Shown piece after piece: positions 17,624 through 27,961 of a DNA stretch of 64,000 bases. Origin of the DNA: Hyphomicrobium sp. (GTDB lineage: Bacteria; Pseudomonadota; Alphaproteobacteria; Rhizobiales; Hyphomicrobiaceae); assembly GCA_003987725.1 (NCBI GenBank), contig RXJH01000004.1:365372-429371 (forward strand), written 5' to 3'. A program made the position numbers and the translations under genes. Each line of letters opens with the position of its first letter. Position 1 is the stretch's first letter. Below the pieces are notes generated by a model, which saw only the letters and a program-made list of their open reading frames with translations, ran no database searches and had not been told where the DNA came from.

Positions 17624-18115
17624 TCAGAGAGTGCGGCCGGTGCGGCCAGCGACGACCGGTGAGCTGCCCTGCTGGATTTCCATGACGAAGCGGATGGGGC
17701 GCGCGCCGGAATCACCGAGGTCGCGTGCGGTCACGAGCACCAAGTGGCTCGGGGCCGGCGACGTATCGATCTGGGTGATCTTGGGAGAAAAATCCGAAAC
17801 GGTCGCCACTTCGAGCGTGCGCCGGACGCCGCCGAGGTTCATCGAAATCTGATCGCCGACAGAGATCGTTTTGTTGACGGGCATCGTGCCGTCACGCATC
17901 GCGGACAGCCAGTAGTCTTCCGAACCGGAGATCGGGGCGGAGGTGGCTGCAACCACTCCTGCCTTGGCTTCGGCGTTCGTCCGGTTCAGTGCAGTCTGGA
18001 AGCTCTTACGCAGGACGGTTTCGCTATTGGCGGAGAAAAGCGCGCCGGCGATGGCGGCAACGGCGGCGCCCGCCGTCAGTCCCAGCCAAAACGGTCTCAA
18101 GTCCTGCTTCGTCAT
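17624..18115 (-). CDS. Membrane-anchored protein of unknown function
   Basis: A 163-residue protein with an N-terminal hydrophobic segment (PFWLGLTAGAAVAAIAGALF), most likely a single anchor or signal. The outer part contains SEDYWLSAMRD and the strand-rich VNKTISVGDQISMNLGGVRRTLEVATVSDF, then FVMEIQQ near the end. Unrecognised. It converges on the SDR. Confidence 0.65.
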   Translation of the reverse strand: MTKQDLRPFWLGLTAGAAVAAIAGALFSANSETVLRKSFQTALNRTNAEAKAGVVAATSAPISGSEDYWLSAMRDGTMPVNKTISVGDQISMNLGGVRRTLEVATVSDFSPKITQIDTSPAPSHLVLVTARDLGDSGARPIRFVMEIQQGSSPVVAGRTGRTL

Positions 18116-18203
18116 GCTTCGGCCTCCAGCATTCCTATCAGGCGGCGAACGGCGTCAGATTCCGTCTCGCCGCACTCACAGGTACAATCGAGATTAAGGC
18201 AAT

Positions 18204-20161
<1,958 letters not shown>

Positions 20162-20162
20162 G

Positions 20163-20194
20163 AAACAAAAAGCGCGCGATCGAAGTCGCGCGCT
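20163..20194 (-). terminator. Terminator hairpin for the leftward small gene
   Basis: AGCGCGCGA, loop TCGAAG, TCGCGCGCT, with AAACAAAAA on its left, which reads as a T-run for leftward transcripts. It sits between the ends of the aminotransferase and the following reversed gene and may serve both. Confidence 0.7.
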
Positions 20195-20225
20195 CCTCAC
20201 ATTGAGCACTTACCTGTTTCGTCGC

Positions 20226-20474
20226 TCAGGCCGGCGTTGCGCCGTGGTGTACGAAGCGGTCGGTGAACCAGTCCCAGGCGTTGGAAATGTGGCCCGCTAG
20301 CGGCTTGCCATCGACGGCTGGAACGACCGGACGCCAAATCGCGATCGCCGTCGGCGGCTGCGATTTGAATTCAAACACCTGAGGTTCGGCGCCGAATGTT
20401 TCGGGGAGTTGTTCTTCGGCGGCCATGACATATCCGGCAGCGTTGGCCGCGGACATCAATGTTTCTATACTCAT
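20226..20474 (-). CDS. Small hypothetical protein
   Basis: An 82-residue protein starting MSIETLMSAANAAGYVMAAEEQ. It carries VFEFKSQPPTAIAIWRPVVPAVDGKPL and WDWFTDRFVHHG. I chose the ATG at 20474, with GAGG upstream, rather than one 32 codons earlier. No family is recognised; it appears soluble. Confidence 0.6.
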   Translation of the reverse strand: MSIETLMSAANAAGYVMAAEEQLPETFGAEPQVFEFKSQPPTAIAIWRPVVPAVDGKPLAGHISNAWDWFTDRFVHHGATPA

Positions 20475-20832
20475 AACCCAGCCTCGCATTTCCTGAGCCA
20501 ATTTCCCTCTGGCCCATTCCGAATTTCTCGCCAGTGCCCTTAGAACGCGTGAAACGCCGGAAGAGTTCACAATGCGACAAGTTTAAAGTTATTCAAGTTA
20601 TTTTTGCCTTTCCGGACTGCCTCGGAAGAGCAATTTGAGAAGTCGCTTTGGCGATGCAGTATAGAAACGCGGTTTTCGAGTAATTCTACCGCATCGCAAT
20701 ACATTCTTCACGAAACCGTGCGGTGATTCTCGTTGTGCGGACCTGGCTTTGGAGCGAGCATCGACTTGCCGCTCTCTTCCGAGGTGCGGGGCGCGGCTTA
20801 AGGTCGTGCGCCTCGCAAAATCGGAGGCAATC
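20475..20832. other. Intergenic region upstream of the EF-G-like gene
   Basis: About 360 bases between diverging genes. I see no RNA fold, dyad or coding frame beyond the GGAGG ribosome site directly before 20833. Confidence 0.5.
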
Positions 20833-22917
20833 ATGACGAGCTCAGATGGCCCGAAGGGCGGAAATGGCACACAAGGTAATAGGGCTGGGGTCCGAGGCGC
20901 GCGCTGCGTAGCGCTCATCGGGCCCTTCGCCAGTGGTAAGACGACACTTCTCGAAGCGATACTCGCCCGCACGGGCGCCATTTCACGAGCCGGTTCGATC
21001 GCAGCCAATTCGACGCTCGGCGATAGTACGCCGGAAGCGCGCGAGCACGCGATGAGCGTCGGCCTCAACGTCGCCGATGCGACGTTCCTCGGGGAAAATT
21101 TCACCTTCATCGATTGTCCAGGTTCGGTCGAGTTCGCGCATGAAGGCGCGCTCGCGCTGCCGGCTTGCGATATGGCCGTCGTGGTCTGCGAGGCCGATCC
21201 GAAGCGCGTTTCGGCGCTGCAGGTGATTCTGAAGCAACTCGAGGATATGAGCGTTCCGCACATCCTCTTCCTGAACAAGATCGATGCATCGACGATCCCG
21301 GTGCACGACGTCATTCCGAGCCTGCAGCCCGCGAGCACCAAGCCGCTGGTGCTGCGCCAGATCCCGATCTGGGAAAACGGCATCGCAACGGGCTTCGTCG
21401 ATCTCGCGTCCGAACGCGCCTACGTCTATCGCGAACACGCGTCCAGCAAGATCATCGAGCTGCCGTCGGCGATTGAAGCGCGCGAGAAGGAAGCGCGATT
21501 TGAGATGCTCGAAAAGCTCGCCGATTACGACGATGAGCTGATGGAGCAGCTATTGGCGGACATTCCGCCGCCCAACGATCGCGTATTCGACGATCTCTCG
21601 AAAGAACTGCGCGACGGATTGATTTGTCCCGTTCTTATCGGCTCGGCCGAGCATGGGCACGGCATCCTGCGGCTGCTGAAGGTGCTCCGTCATGAATGCC
21701 CTTCGGTCGAAGATACGGCGAAGCGGTTGAAGGTCGATGGTCTCAAGTCTGCGGCCTATGTCTTCAAGAGCGTTCATACGAGAGCGGGCGGCAAGCTGTC
21801 GTACACGCGCGTCTTCGCGGGCGAGATTCCCGATGGAGCGACGGTCACGGGGGCCAACGGTCACGAGCAGCGCGCCGCCGGCATCTTCACCATTCGTGGC
21901 GAGGACGCGGTCAAGCGTGGGGGCGCGAAGGCCGGTGATACGGTCGCGCTGGGCCGGCTCGACGGCATTCACTCGGGCGAGACGATTGCCGTCGGCAAAA
22001 CCCCAATCGAGCAAATTCCCGTGCCTGAGGCTTCGCAACACGCGCTCGCGATCGGGCTTGGCCTCAAGGACCGGAAAGACGAGGTGAAGCTCTCGGCGGC
22101 GGTCACCAAGCTGATCGATGAAGATCCGTCGCTGACACTCGAGCACAATGCCGAGATGCATCAGATCTTGCTGCACGGGCAGGGCGAAATGCACATTCGC
22201 GTGGCGCTCGAAAGGCTGATGCGCAAGTACGGCATCGACGTGCAGCGGGAGAAGCGGCGGGTCGGTTACAAGGAAACGATCCGGTCGGCGACCGAAGTCC
22301 GCGGACGGCATAAGAAGCAGTCGGGCGGGCATGGCCAATTCGGCGACGTCAAACTCGACATCAAGCCGCTGCCGCGAAGCGGCGGAATCGTCTTCGACGA
22401 GAAGATCACCGGTGGCGCCATTCCAAAGAACTTCATTCCTTCGGTCGAAATCGGCGTGCGCGATTACCTTAGCGAAGGCCCGCTCGGCTTTCCGGTCGTC
22501 GATGTTGCGGTGACGCTGACGGATGGATCGTACCATTCGGTCGATTCATCCGACATGGCATTCCGGCAGGCGGGGCGGCTCGCAATGTCGGAGGGTCTGC
22601 CGAAGTGCAATCCGGTTCTGTTGGAGCCGATCATGGCGGTTTCGATAGCGGTGCCGTCGGAGGCCAACGCACGGATCAACAGCATCATCTCGCAGCGGCG
22701 CGGGCAGATCCTCGGCTTCGATGCGCGTCCCGGATGGCCAGGATGGGATTTGATCCAGGCTCACATTCCGGAAGCGGAAATGGACAGCCTGATCATCGAT
22801 CTCAGATCGGCGACTGCGGGCGTCGGGTCCTTCACCTTCGGGTTCGATCACCTGTCGGAAGTGACGGGGCGCCTCAAAGATCAGGTCCTCGCTGCGAGCA
22901 AGGCGGCGGCCGAGTAA
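20833..22917 (+). CDS. EF-G-like translational GTPase, divergent (EF-G2 type)
   Basis: A 694-residue protein with the full EF-G domain order. The P-loop is IGPFASGKTT (30-38) and the specificity motif is NKID (148-151). Two switch features differ from true EF-G: the G3 motif is DCPGSVEF where EF-G has DTPGHVDF, so the catalytic histidine is replaced by Ser98; and the switch I block reads EHAMSVGLN, with a serine in place of the usual Thr of RGITI. Domains III-V continue to VTGRLKDQVL. Proteins of this kind are often annotated EF-G2; the Mycobacterium EF-G2 is reported to bind nucleotide but lack ribosome-dependent GTPase. It is not in a str operon. Confidence 0.88.
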   Translation: MTSSDGPKGGNGTQGNRAGVRGARCVALIGPFASGKTTLLEAILARTGAISRAGSIAANSTLGDSTPEAREHAMSVGLNVADATFLGENFTFIDCPGSVEFAHEGALALPACDMAVVVCEADPKRVSALQVILKQLEDMSVPHILFLNKIDASTIPVHDVIPSLQPASTKPLVLRQIPIWENGIATGFVDLASERAYVYREHASSKIIELPSAIEAREKEARFEMLEKLADYDDELMEQLLADIPPPNDRVFDDLSKELRDGLICPVLIGSAEHGHGILRLLKVLRHECPSVEDTAKRLKVDGLKSAAYVFKSVHTRAGGKLSYTRVFAGEIPDGATVTGANGHEQRAAGIFTIRGEDAVKRGGAKAGDTVALGRLDGIHSGETIAVGKTPIEQIPVPEASQHALAIGLGLKDRKDEVKLSAAVTKLIDEDPSLTLEHNAEMHQILLHGQGEMHIRVALERLMRKYGIDVQREKRRVGYKETIRSATEVRGRHKKQSGGHGQFGDVKLDIKPLPRSGGIVFDEKITGGAIPKNFIPSVEIGVRDYLSEGPLGFPVVDVAVTLTDGSYHSVDSSDMAFRQAGRLAMSEGLPKCNPVLLEPIMAVSIAVPSEANARINSIISQRRGQILGFDARPGWPGWDLIQAHIPEAEMDSLIIDLRSATAGVGSFTFGFDHLSEVTGRLKDQVLAASKAAAE

Positions 22918-22975
22918 GGGAGCCATGGAGTCGAAGCGTGCGCGGTGCAAAACAGCTCGTGCACGCTTCGGACGT

Positions 22976-23734
22976 TTAACGAGCGCGCTTTGCACGTGCG
23001 CCGAACAATTTTCCGCGCCATCCTTGGATGAGCACAAGGAGATATCCGCCAATCAGGGCCAAGCCGAGCGCTTCGAGCGTAGCAGTTTCGGCCGGGCTAC
23101 ATCTCGCATTTGACTTCATACAGGCTGCGGACATTTCTTGGGTGATCAGCAAAACCAAGATGACGATCTGCAGCAATGCGGCCGTCAAAAGCATGTACCC
23201 GAATATTACAATCGCGCGCCTGAGACGAGACGGCATTCCAGGGGTTTCGAAGACTGTGTCGGCAGCGGCATAGTGATGTGTCTCAGCGATCGAAGCGTCG
23301 CGGATCTGCACTGTGGAACGCGTCAGCACGTCGTGGAAAGCCTGACGGCGTTTCGTCAGAAACATTGCAACAAGCGATAGCCAGCCGAGCAAGCTCTTCA
23401 CGATGAAGCGGATGAAAGCCTTGCCTAAGCCAATGTTGCCGCCGGTCCGATCATCGACGACGCGCAGATTTTTCCGCCAATGTCCGATCGTCCCGCCGGT
23501 GGCTGCAACCATCGCGGCCTCGTAGAAAATCAGTGCAACGCAAAAAGCCGTGCCAATGACCCAGGCCACCCACTGATTGTTTGTAGCGGTAACGAGGCTT
23601 AGGCAGGCGAGTATGCTTGCGAAAAATATAATGGCATCGATGGCCATTGCCTGGATTCGTCGGGTGAAGCGCGCATACTTCGGCTCTTCGCCGGTCTCGC
23701 CTTCCAGCGCGGTGACAGGGGCACTTTGATCCAT
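22976..23734 (-). CDS. RDD family membrane protein
   Basis: A 252-residue protein with four to five membrane segments. The RDD hallmark is FTRRIQAMAIDAIIFF near residue 24, followed by GGTIGHWRKNLRVVDDRTGG and RQAFHDVLTRSTVQIRD, which are typical of the family. Two more helices follow at about 180 and 225. Function is unknown; some RDD proteins are thought to be transporters. It lies downstream of the formate dehydrogenase operon on the same strand, separated by 152 bases. Confidence 0.8.
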   Translation of the reverse strand: MDQSAPVTALEGETGEEPKYARFTRRIQAMAIDAIIFFASILACLSLVTATNNQWVAWVIGTAFCVALIFYEAAMVAATGGTIGHWRKNLRVVDDRTGGNIGLGKAFIRFIVKSLLGWLSLVAMFLTKRRQAFHDVLTRSTVQIRDASIAETHHYAAADTVFETPGMPSRLRRAIVIFGYMLLTAALLQIVILVLLITQEMSAACMKSNARCSPAETATLEALGLALIGGYLLVLIQGWRGKLFGARAKRAR

Positions 23735-23886
23735 TCGTGCTCGCAGAATTCAAGCGATGAGGGCCGACGCCCAGCCGATGGAACGTACCTCAAAAATAAA
23801 TGCTCTGCGCGAACACACGACGGATTTGGCTGCGGGCTTGTGTGCATGTGCCAGAATCGTCACGTCAGGCGCCGCGCGTTCTTGGG

Positions 23887-24129
23887 TCAGCGCGCAGCGG
23901 CCTTCACTGGCGACTTCGGGCCTTTGAAGTAATCCGTCATCGCTTCGAGAAACAGTGGCGACAAGCCTTCGCCGCCGGCATCGATGTGGGCTTTCAGAGC
24001 ATTGCGCATGCGCGGCTCCCACGATGATTGGATGTGCTTTGAGATGCCGTCGACAGCTTCAGCCTTCGGGTAGATGCAGAAGTAGTCCGTTATTTGATTG
24101 GCCATACGGACGAGATCGGAAGCTTTCAT
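23887..24129 (-). CDS. fdsD: Formate dehydrogenase delta subunit FdsD
   Basis: An 80-residue protein that ends the formate dehydrogenase operon. The pattern LVRMANQITDYFCIYPKAEAVDGISKHIQSSWEPRMR is characteristic of FdsD, a small subunit needed for assembly or maturation of soluble NAD-dependent formate dehydrogenase. It is 27 bases downstream of fdhD, in the usual order. Confidence 0.92.
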   Translation of the reverse strand: MKASDLVRMANQITDYFCIYPKAEAVDGISKHIQSSWEPRMRNALKAHIDAGGEGLSPLFLEAMTDYFKGPKSPVKAAAR

Positions 24130-24156
24130 CAGATTGCTCGATTGAGGTTGCGTTGA

Positions 24157-24975
24157 TCAGGAATTGAATACGACGGGGCCGCCGGGCCCGAGCGATGCCA
24201 GGAAGAGATTGGCTTTCTTGGCGAGTTCGAGGGCGAGGACGGTCGGCGCGGAGACCGTCACCAGGGCCGTGATGCCTGCCGTCACCGACTTCTGAACGAG
24301 TTCGAAGCTGCAGCGGCTGGTCATCAGGACGAAGCCGTCCGTCCGGTCGATGCCGCTCGTGTAGAGGGCACCGATCAGTTTATCGAGCGCGTTGTGACGG
24401 CCGACGTCCTCGCGGACGAATTGGATCTCGCCGTCTTTCGAAACCCAAGCCGCGCCGTGAACCGAACGGTTGAAACGGTTCATCGGCTGGTGCTCGAAGA
24501 GGCTCTTCTCGGCACGCCGGATGGCTTCGGAAGTCGGCGACCACGCCCGGTCGAGCTCTTGCAACGGCCGAACCGCGGATTCGATATCTTCGACGCCGCA
24601 TAGGCCGCAACCCGTGCGTGCCTCCATAGCGCGGCGCGCGAGACGTGACGTTTCAATCGCGGTCTCGGGCACGGCAACGTCGATCGCCATGCCGCCGTCG
24701 ACCGGCATTACAAGAATGCCCTGGATTTGGGATGGATCGGGGACGATGCCTTCGCCGACGAGAAAGCCGGTGGCGAAATCGCGAAGATCCGCCGGGGTCG
24801 ACATCATGACCGTGTAGGGCTCGGAGTTGATCTGCAGCGCGACGGGCACCTCCTCGGGGAGTTGCCACGTCACGGATTGGGTGCCGGTTGCCGAATGCAA
24901 CTCGCCCACGGCAGGGCGGGAGCAAAGCTCCGCGCCACCCTCAGGCTGAGACACGCTTTTCGGCACGACGTTCAT
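24157..24975 (-). CDS. fdhD: Formate dehydrogenase accessory sulfurtransferase FdhD
   Basis: A 272-residue sulfurtransferase that passes sulfur to the molybdenum cofactor of formate dehydrogenase. The cysteine motif is TGCGLCGVEDIE, and DVGRHNALDKLIGAL is the conserved family block. A strong GGAGGTGA precedes the ATG. In the fds operon this gene is called fdsC. Confidence 0.95.
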   Translation of the reverse strand: MNVVPKSVSQPEGGAELCSRPAVGELHSATGTQSVTWQLPEEVPVALQINSEPYTVMMSTPADLRDFATGFLVGEGIVPDPSQIQGILVMPVDGGMAIDVAVPETAIETSRLARRAMEARTGCGLCGVEDIESAVRPLQELDRAWSPTSEAIRRAEKSLFEHQPMNRFNRSVHGAAWVSKDGEIQFVREDVGRHNALDKLIGALYTSGIDRTDGFVLMTSRCSFELVQKSVTAGITALVTVSAPTVLALELAKKANLFLASLGPGGPVVFNS

Positions 24976-25009
24976 AGTACGTCACCTCCAGCTTGGACGG
25001 CAGAGTGCC

Positions 25010-27928
25010 TTACTCTGCCGGCTCCAGCTTCTTTTCCTTGCCGATGCGCTTGTTCTCGAGTTCGCGCTCCTGCCACTCTTCCTGCCACTCGGACGGGTGA
25101 TTGGAGACTGTCACCTGCACCGCCGTCACCTTGTACTCGGGGCAGTTGGTCGCCCAATCCGAGTTGTCCGTGGTGATGACGTTGGCGCCGGTGACCGGGT
25201 GATGGAACGTCGTATAGACGACGCCTGGCGGCATCCGGTCGGAGATCTTAGCCGTGAGCGTTGTGGCGCCGACGCGGCTTGCGAGCGACACCTTCATGCC
25301 GGTCTTGATGCCGCGCAGTTCCGCGTCGCTCGAATGGATCTCGAGGATGTCCTCGGGGTGCCATGCGACGTTGTCCGTGCGCCGGGTCTGGGCGCCGACG
25401 TTGTAGTGCGCCAGGATGCGCCCTGTCGTCAGGATCAGCGGGAAGTTGCGGTTCGAGCGTTCTGCCGTCGGGACGAAGCCCGTCAGCATGAAGCGGCCCT
25501 TGCCACGCGTGAACTCGTCCGTATGCATGACGGGAGTACCGACCGGGTGCTCTTCGTTGCACGGCCACTGAATGGACCCAAGTTCGTCGATCCGGTCGAA
25601 GGAGACACCCTCGAACGTCGGCGTAACGCGGGCGATCTCGTCCATGATCTCAGCTGCATCGTTGTAATGCATCGGATGACCCATGGCGGTGGCGATGCGG
25701 GACACGACTTCCCACTCTGGCATCCCCTGCTTCTCGCGCATCACCTTGCGCACGCGATTGATGCGCCGCTCAGCGTTGGTGAAGGTGCCGTCCTTTTCGA
25801 GGAAGGACGTACCGGGCAGGAAGACGTGAGCGAACGCGGCCGTTTCGTTCAGGAACAGGTCCTGGACGATGACGATGTCCATCGATGACAGCGCGTGTTC
25901 AACGTGATGCGTGTTGGGATCCGACTGGGCGATGTCTTCACCCTGGATGAAGAGGCCCATGAAGGTGCCGTCGGATGCCGCATCGAACATATTGGGAATG
26001 CGCAGACCAGGCTCGGATTCGAGCTTTGTGCCCCATTCCTTCTCGAAGATGGAGCGCACTTCGGCGTTGCCAACGTGACGGTAGCCCGGGAATTCGTGCG
26101 GGAACGAACCCATATCGCACGAACCCTGCACGTTGTTCTGGCCGCGGAGCGGGTTCACGCCGACGCCTTCACGGCCGATGTTGCCGGTTGCCATCGCGAT
26201 GTTGGCCATCGCCATGACCATCGTCGAGCCTTGGCTGTGCTCGGTGACGCCGAGACCGTAATAGATCGCCCCGTTGCCGCCCGTCGCGTAAAGGCGGGCC
26301 GCTTCGCGAACCTGCTGTGCCGGAACGCCGGTGATGGATTCGAGCGCTTCCGGCGAATGCTCCGGCCGCTTGATGAACTCTTCCCAGCGATAGAAGTCGG
26401 CCGGTTCGCAGCGGCGGTTGACGAACTTGCGATCAATCAGATTTTCGGTCGCGATGACGTGACCGATCGCATTCATGATGGCGACGTTGGTCGAGGGCTG
26501 GAGCTGCAAGTGGTAGGCAGCCTCGACGTGGGGCGAGCGAACGATGTCGGTGCGGCGCGGATCGATGACGATCAGCTTCGCGCCTTCGCGGATGCGTTTC
26601 TTCATGCGCGAACCGAAGACGGGGTGACCGTCGGTCGGGTTGGCGCCGACGACCATGATCACGTCGGACTTATCGACGCTCTTGAAGTCCTGCGTGCCAG
26701 CGGATTCGCCGAACGTCTGCTTCAAACCGTAGCCGGTCGGCGAATGGCAAACGCGAGCGCAGGTATCGATATTGTTCGTGTTGAACGCGCCGCGGACCAT
26801 GCGCTGGACGGCGTAGACTTCCTCGTTCGTCGTGCGCGAGGAGGTGATGCCGCCGATCGAATCCTTGCCGTACTTCGCCTGCGTCTCTTTAAGGCGCTTC
26901 GCGGCGTAGTTGATAGCTTCGTCCCACGACACGACCTGCCACGGATCGGTGATCTTCTCGCGGATCATCGGCGTCAGCACGCGATCCTTGTGTGTCGCGT
27001 AGCCGAACGCGAACCGGCCTTTAACGCATGAGTGGCCTTCGTTCGCGCCGCCGTCCTTATAGGGAACCATGCGCGAGACTTCTTCGCCGCGCATTTCGGC
27101 TTTGAACGAGCAGCCGACGCCGCAGTAAGCGCAGGTCGTGACCACGGAGTGTTCGGGCTGGCCGAGGTCGAGCACTGATTTTTCGATCAGCGTCGCTGTC
27201 GGGCAGGCCTGCACGCAGGCGCCGCAGGAGACGCATTCCGAAGCCAGGAACTCTTCGTCCATACCGGCAGAAACGTGCGAAGCGAAGCCGCGGCCGTCGA
27301 TCGTCAGCGCGAACGTGCCCTGCACTTCTTCGCAGGCGCGGACGCAACGCGAGCAGACGATGCACTTCGAAGGATCGAACTGGAAGTAGGGGTTCGAGCC
27401 ATCCTTCGGCTTGAACATATCGTTGGCTTGGCCATCGGCGCGCTTGGCGAATACGTGGTTCTCACCATCGTAGCCGTAGCGAACTTCGCGCAGGCCGACG
27501 GCGCCCGCCATATCCTGCAGCTCGCAGTCGCCGTTGGCGCCGCAGGTCAAGCAGTCGAGCGGGTGGTCGGAGATGTAAAGCTCCATGACGCCCCGGCGGA
27601 TGTTGGCGAGGCGGGGATTTTGCGTCGTGACCTTGATGCCGGGCGCGACGGGCGTCGTGCACGAGGCGGGCGTTCCCTTGCGGCCTTCGATTTCGCAAAG
27701 ACAAAGGCGGCAGGAGCCCCAGGCGTCGAGGCTATCGGTGGCGCAGAGCTTCGGAATTTGAATTCCGAGCTGCATCGCCGCGTTCATGATCGAGGTGCCT
27801 TCGGCAACCGTGATCTCGCGGCCGTCGATTTCGAGCGTCACCATTTTGGTGGCTTCGTGAATCTCGGGGCTTGGCGTGCCGTAGTCCGTCTCTTTGATGA
27901 GGGTCATCGGCTTGACGTGGTGGTTCAT
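25010..27928 (-). CDS. fdsA: NAD-dependent formate dehydrogenase alpha subunit FdsA
   Basis: The 972-residue catalytic subunit, which oxidises formate to CO2 at a bis-MGD molybdenum site. From the N terminus: a [2Fe-2S] plant-type domain (LCATDSLDAWGSCRLCLCEI), the His/Cys cluster of the NuoG type (DHPLDCLTCGANGDCELQ), two [4Fe-4S] groups (KCIVCSRCVRACEE; CVSCGACVQACP), and the FdhF-type cluster CAYCGVGCSF. The active-site residue is Cys, near 393, in ARVCHSPTGYG, not selenocysteine. The C-terminal molybdopterin-binding part begins NRNFPLILTTGRILAH. Confidence 0.97.
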   Translation of the reverse strand: MNHHVKPMTLIKETDYGTPSPEIHEATKMVTLEIDGREITVAEGTSIMNAAMQLGIQIPKLCATDSLDAWGSCRLCLCEIEGRKGTPASCTTPVAPGIKVTTQNPRLANIRRGVMELYISDHPLDCLTCGANGDCELQDMAGAVGLREVRYGYDGENHVFAKRADGQANDMFKPKDGSNPYFQFDPSKCIVCSRCVRACEEVQGTFALTIDGRGFASHVSAGMDEEFLASECVSCGACVQACPTATLIEKSVLDLGQPEHSVVTTCAYCGVGCSFKAEMRGEEVSRMVPYKDGGANEGHSCVKGRFAFGYATHKDRVLTPMIREKITDPWQVVSWDEAINYAAKRLKETQAKYGKDSIGGITSSRTTNEEVYAVQRMVRGAFNTNNIDTCARVCHSPTGYGLKQTFGESAGTQDFKSVDKSDVIMVVGANPTDGHPVFGSRMKKRIREGAKLIVIDPRRTDIVRSPHVEAAYHLQLQPSTNVAIMNAIGHVIATENLIDRKFVNRRCEPADFYRWEEFIKRPEHSPEALESITGVPAQQVREAARLYATGGNGAIYYGLGVTEHSQGSTMVMAMANIAMATGNIGREGVGVNPLRGQNNVQGSCDMGSFPHEFPGYRHVGNAEVRSIFEKEWGTKLESEPGLRIPNMFDAASDGTFMGLFIQGEDIAQSDPNTHHVEHALSSMDIVIVQDLFLNETAAFAHVFLPGTSFLEKDGTFTNAERRINRVRKVMREKQGMPEWEVVSRIATAMGHPMHYNDAAEIMDEIARVTPTFEGVSFDRIDELGSIQWPCNEEHPVGTPVMHTDEFTRGKGRFMLTGFVPTAERSNRNFPLILTTGRILAHYNVGAQTRRTDNVAWHPEDILEIHSSDAELRGIKTGMKVSLASRVGATTLTAKISDRMPPGVVYTTFHHPVTGANVITTDNSDWATNCPEYKVTAVQVTVSNHPSEWQEEWQERELENKRIGKEKKLEPAE

Positions 27929-27961
27929 GGAGCGTCCTCGTTGAGGATTCTAATCCTGAAA

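Noticed and set aside
25895-27031. Open frame antisense to fdsA (378 codons)
   Set aside because: Shadow over the molybdopterin domain; composition is typical of complement-strand reading.
25010-27928. Selenocysteine in FdsA
   Set aside because: The active-site codon encodes Cys and no in-frame TGA or SECIS-like element is seen.
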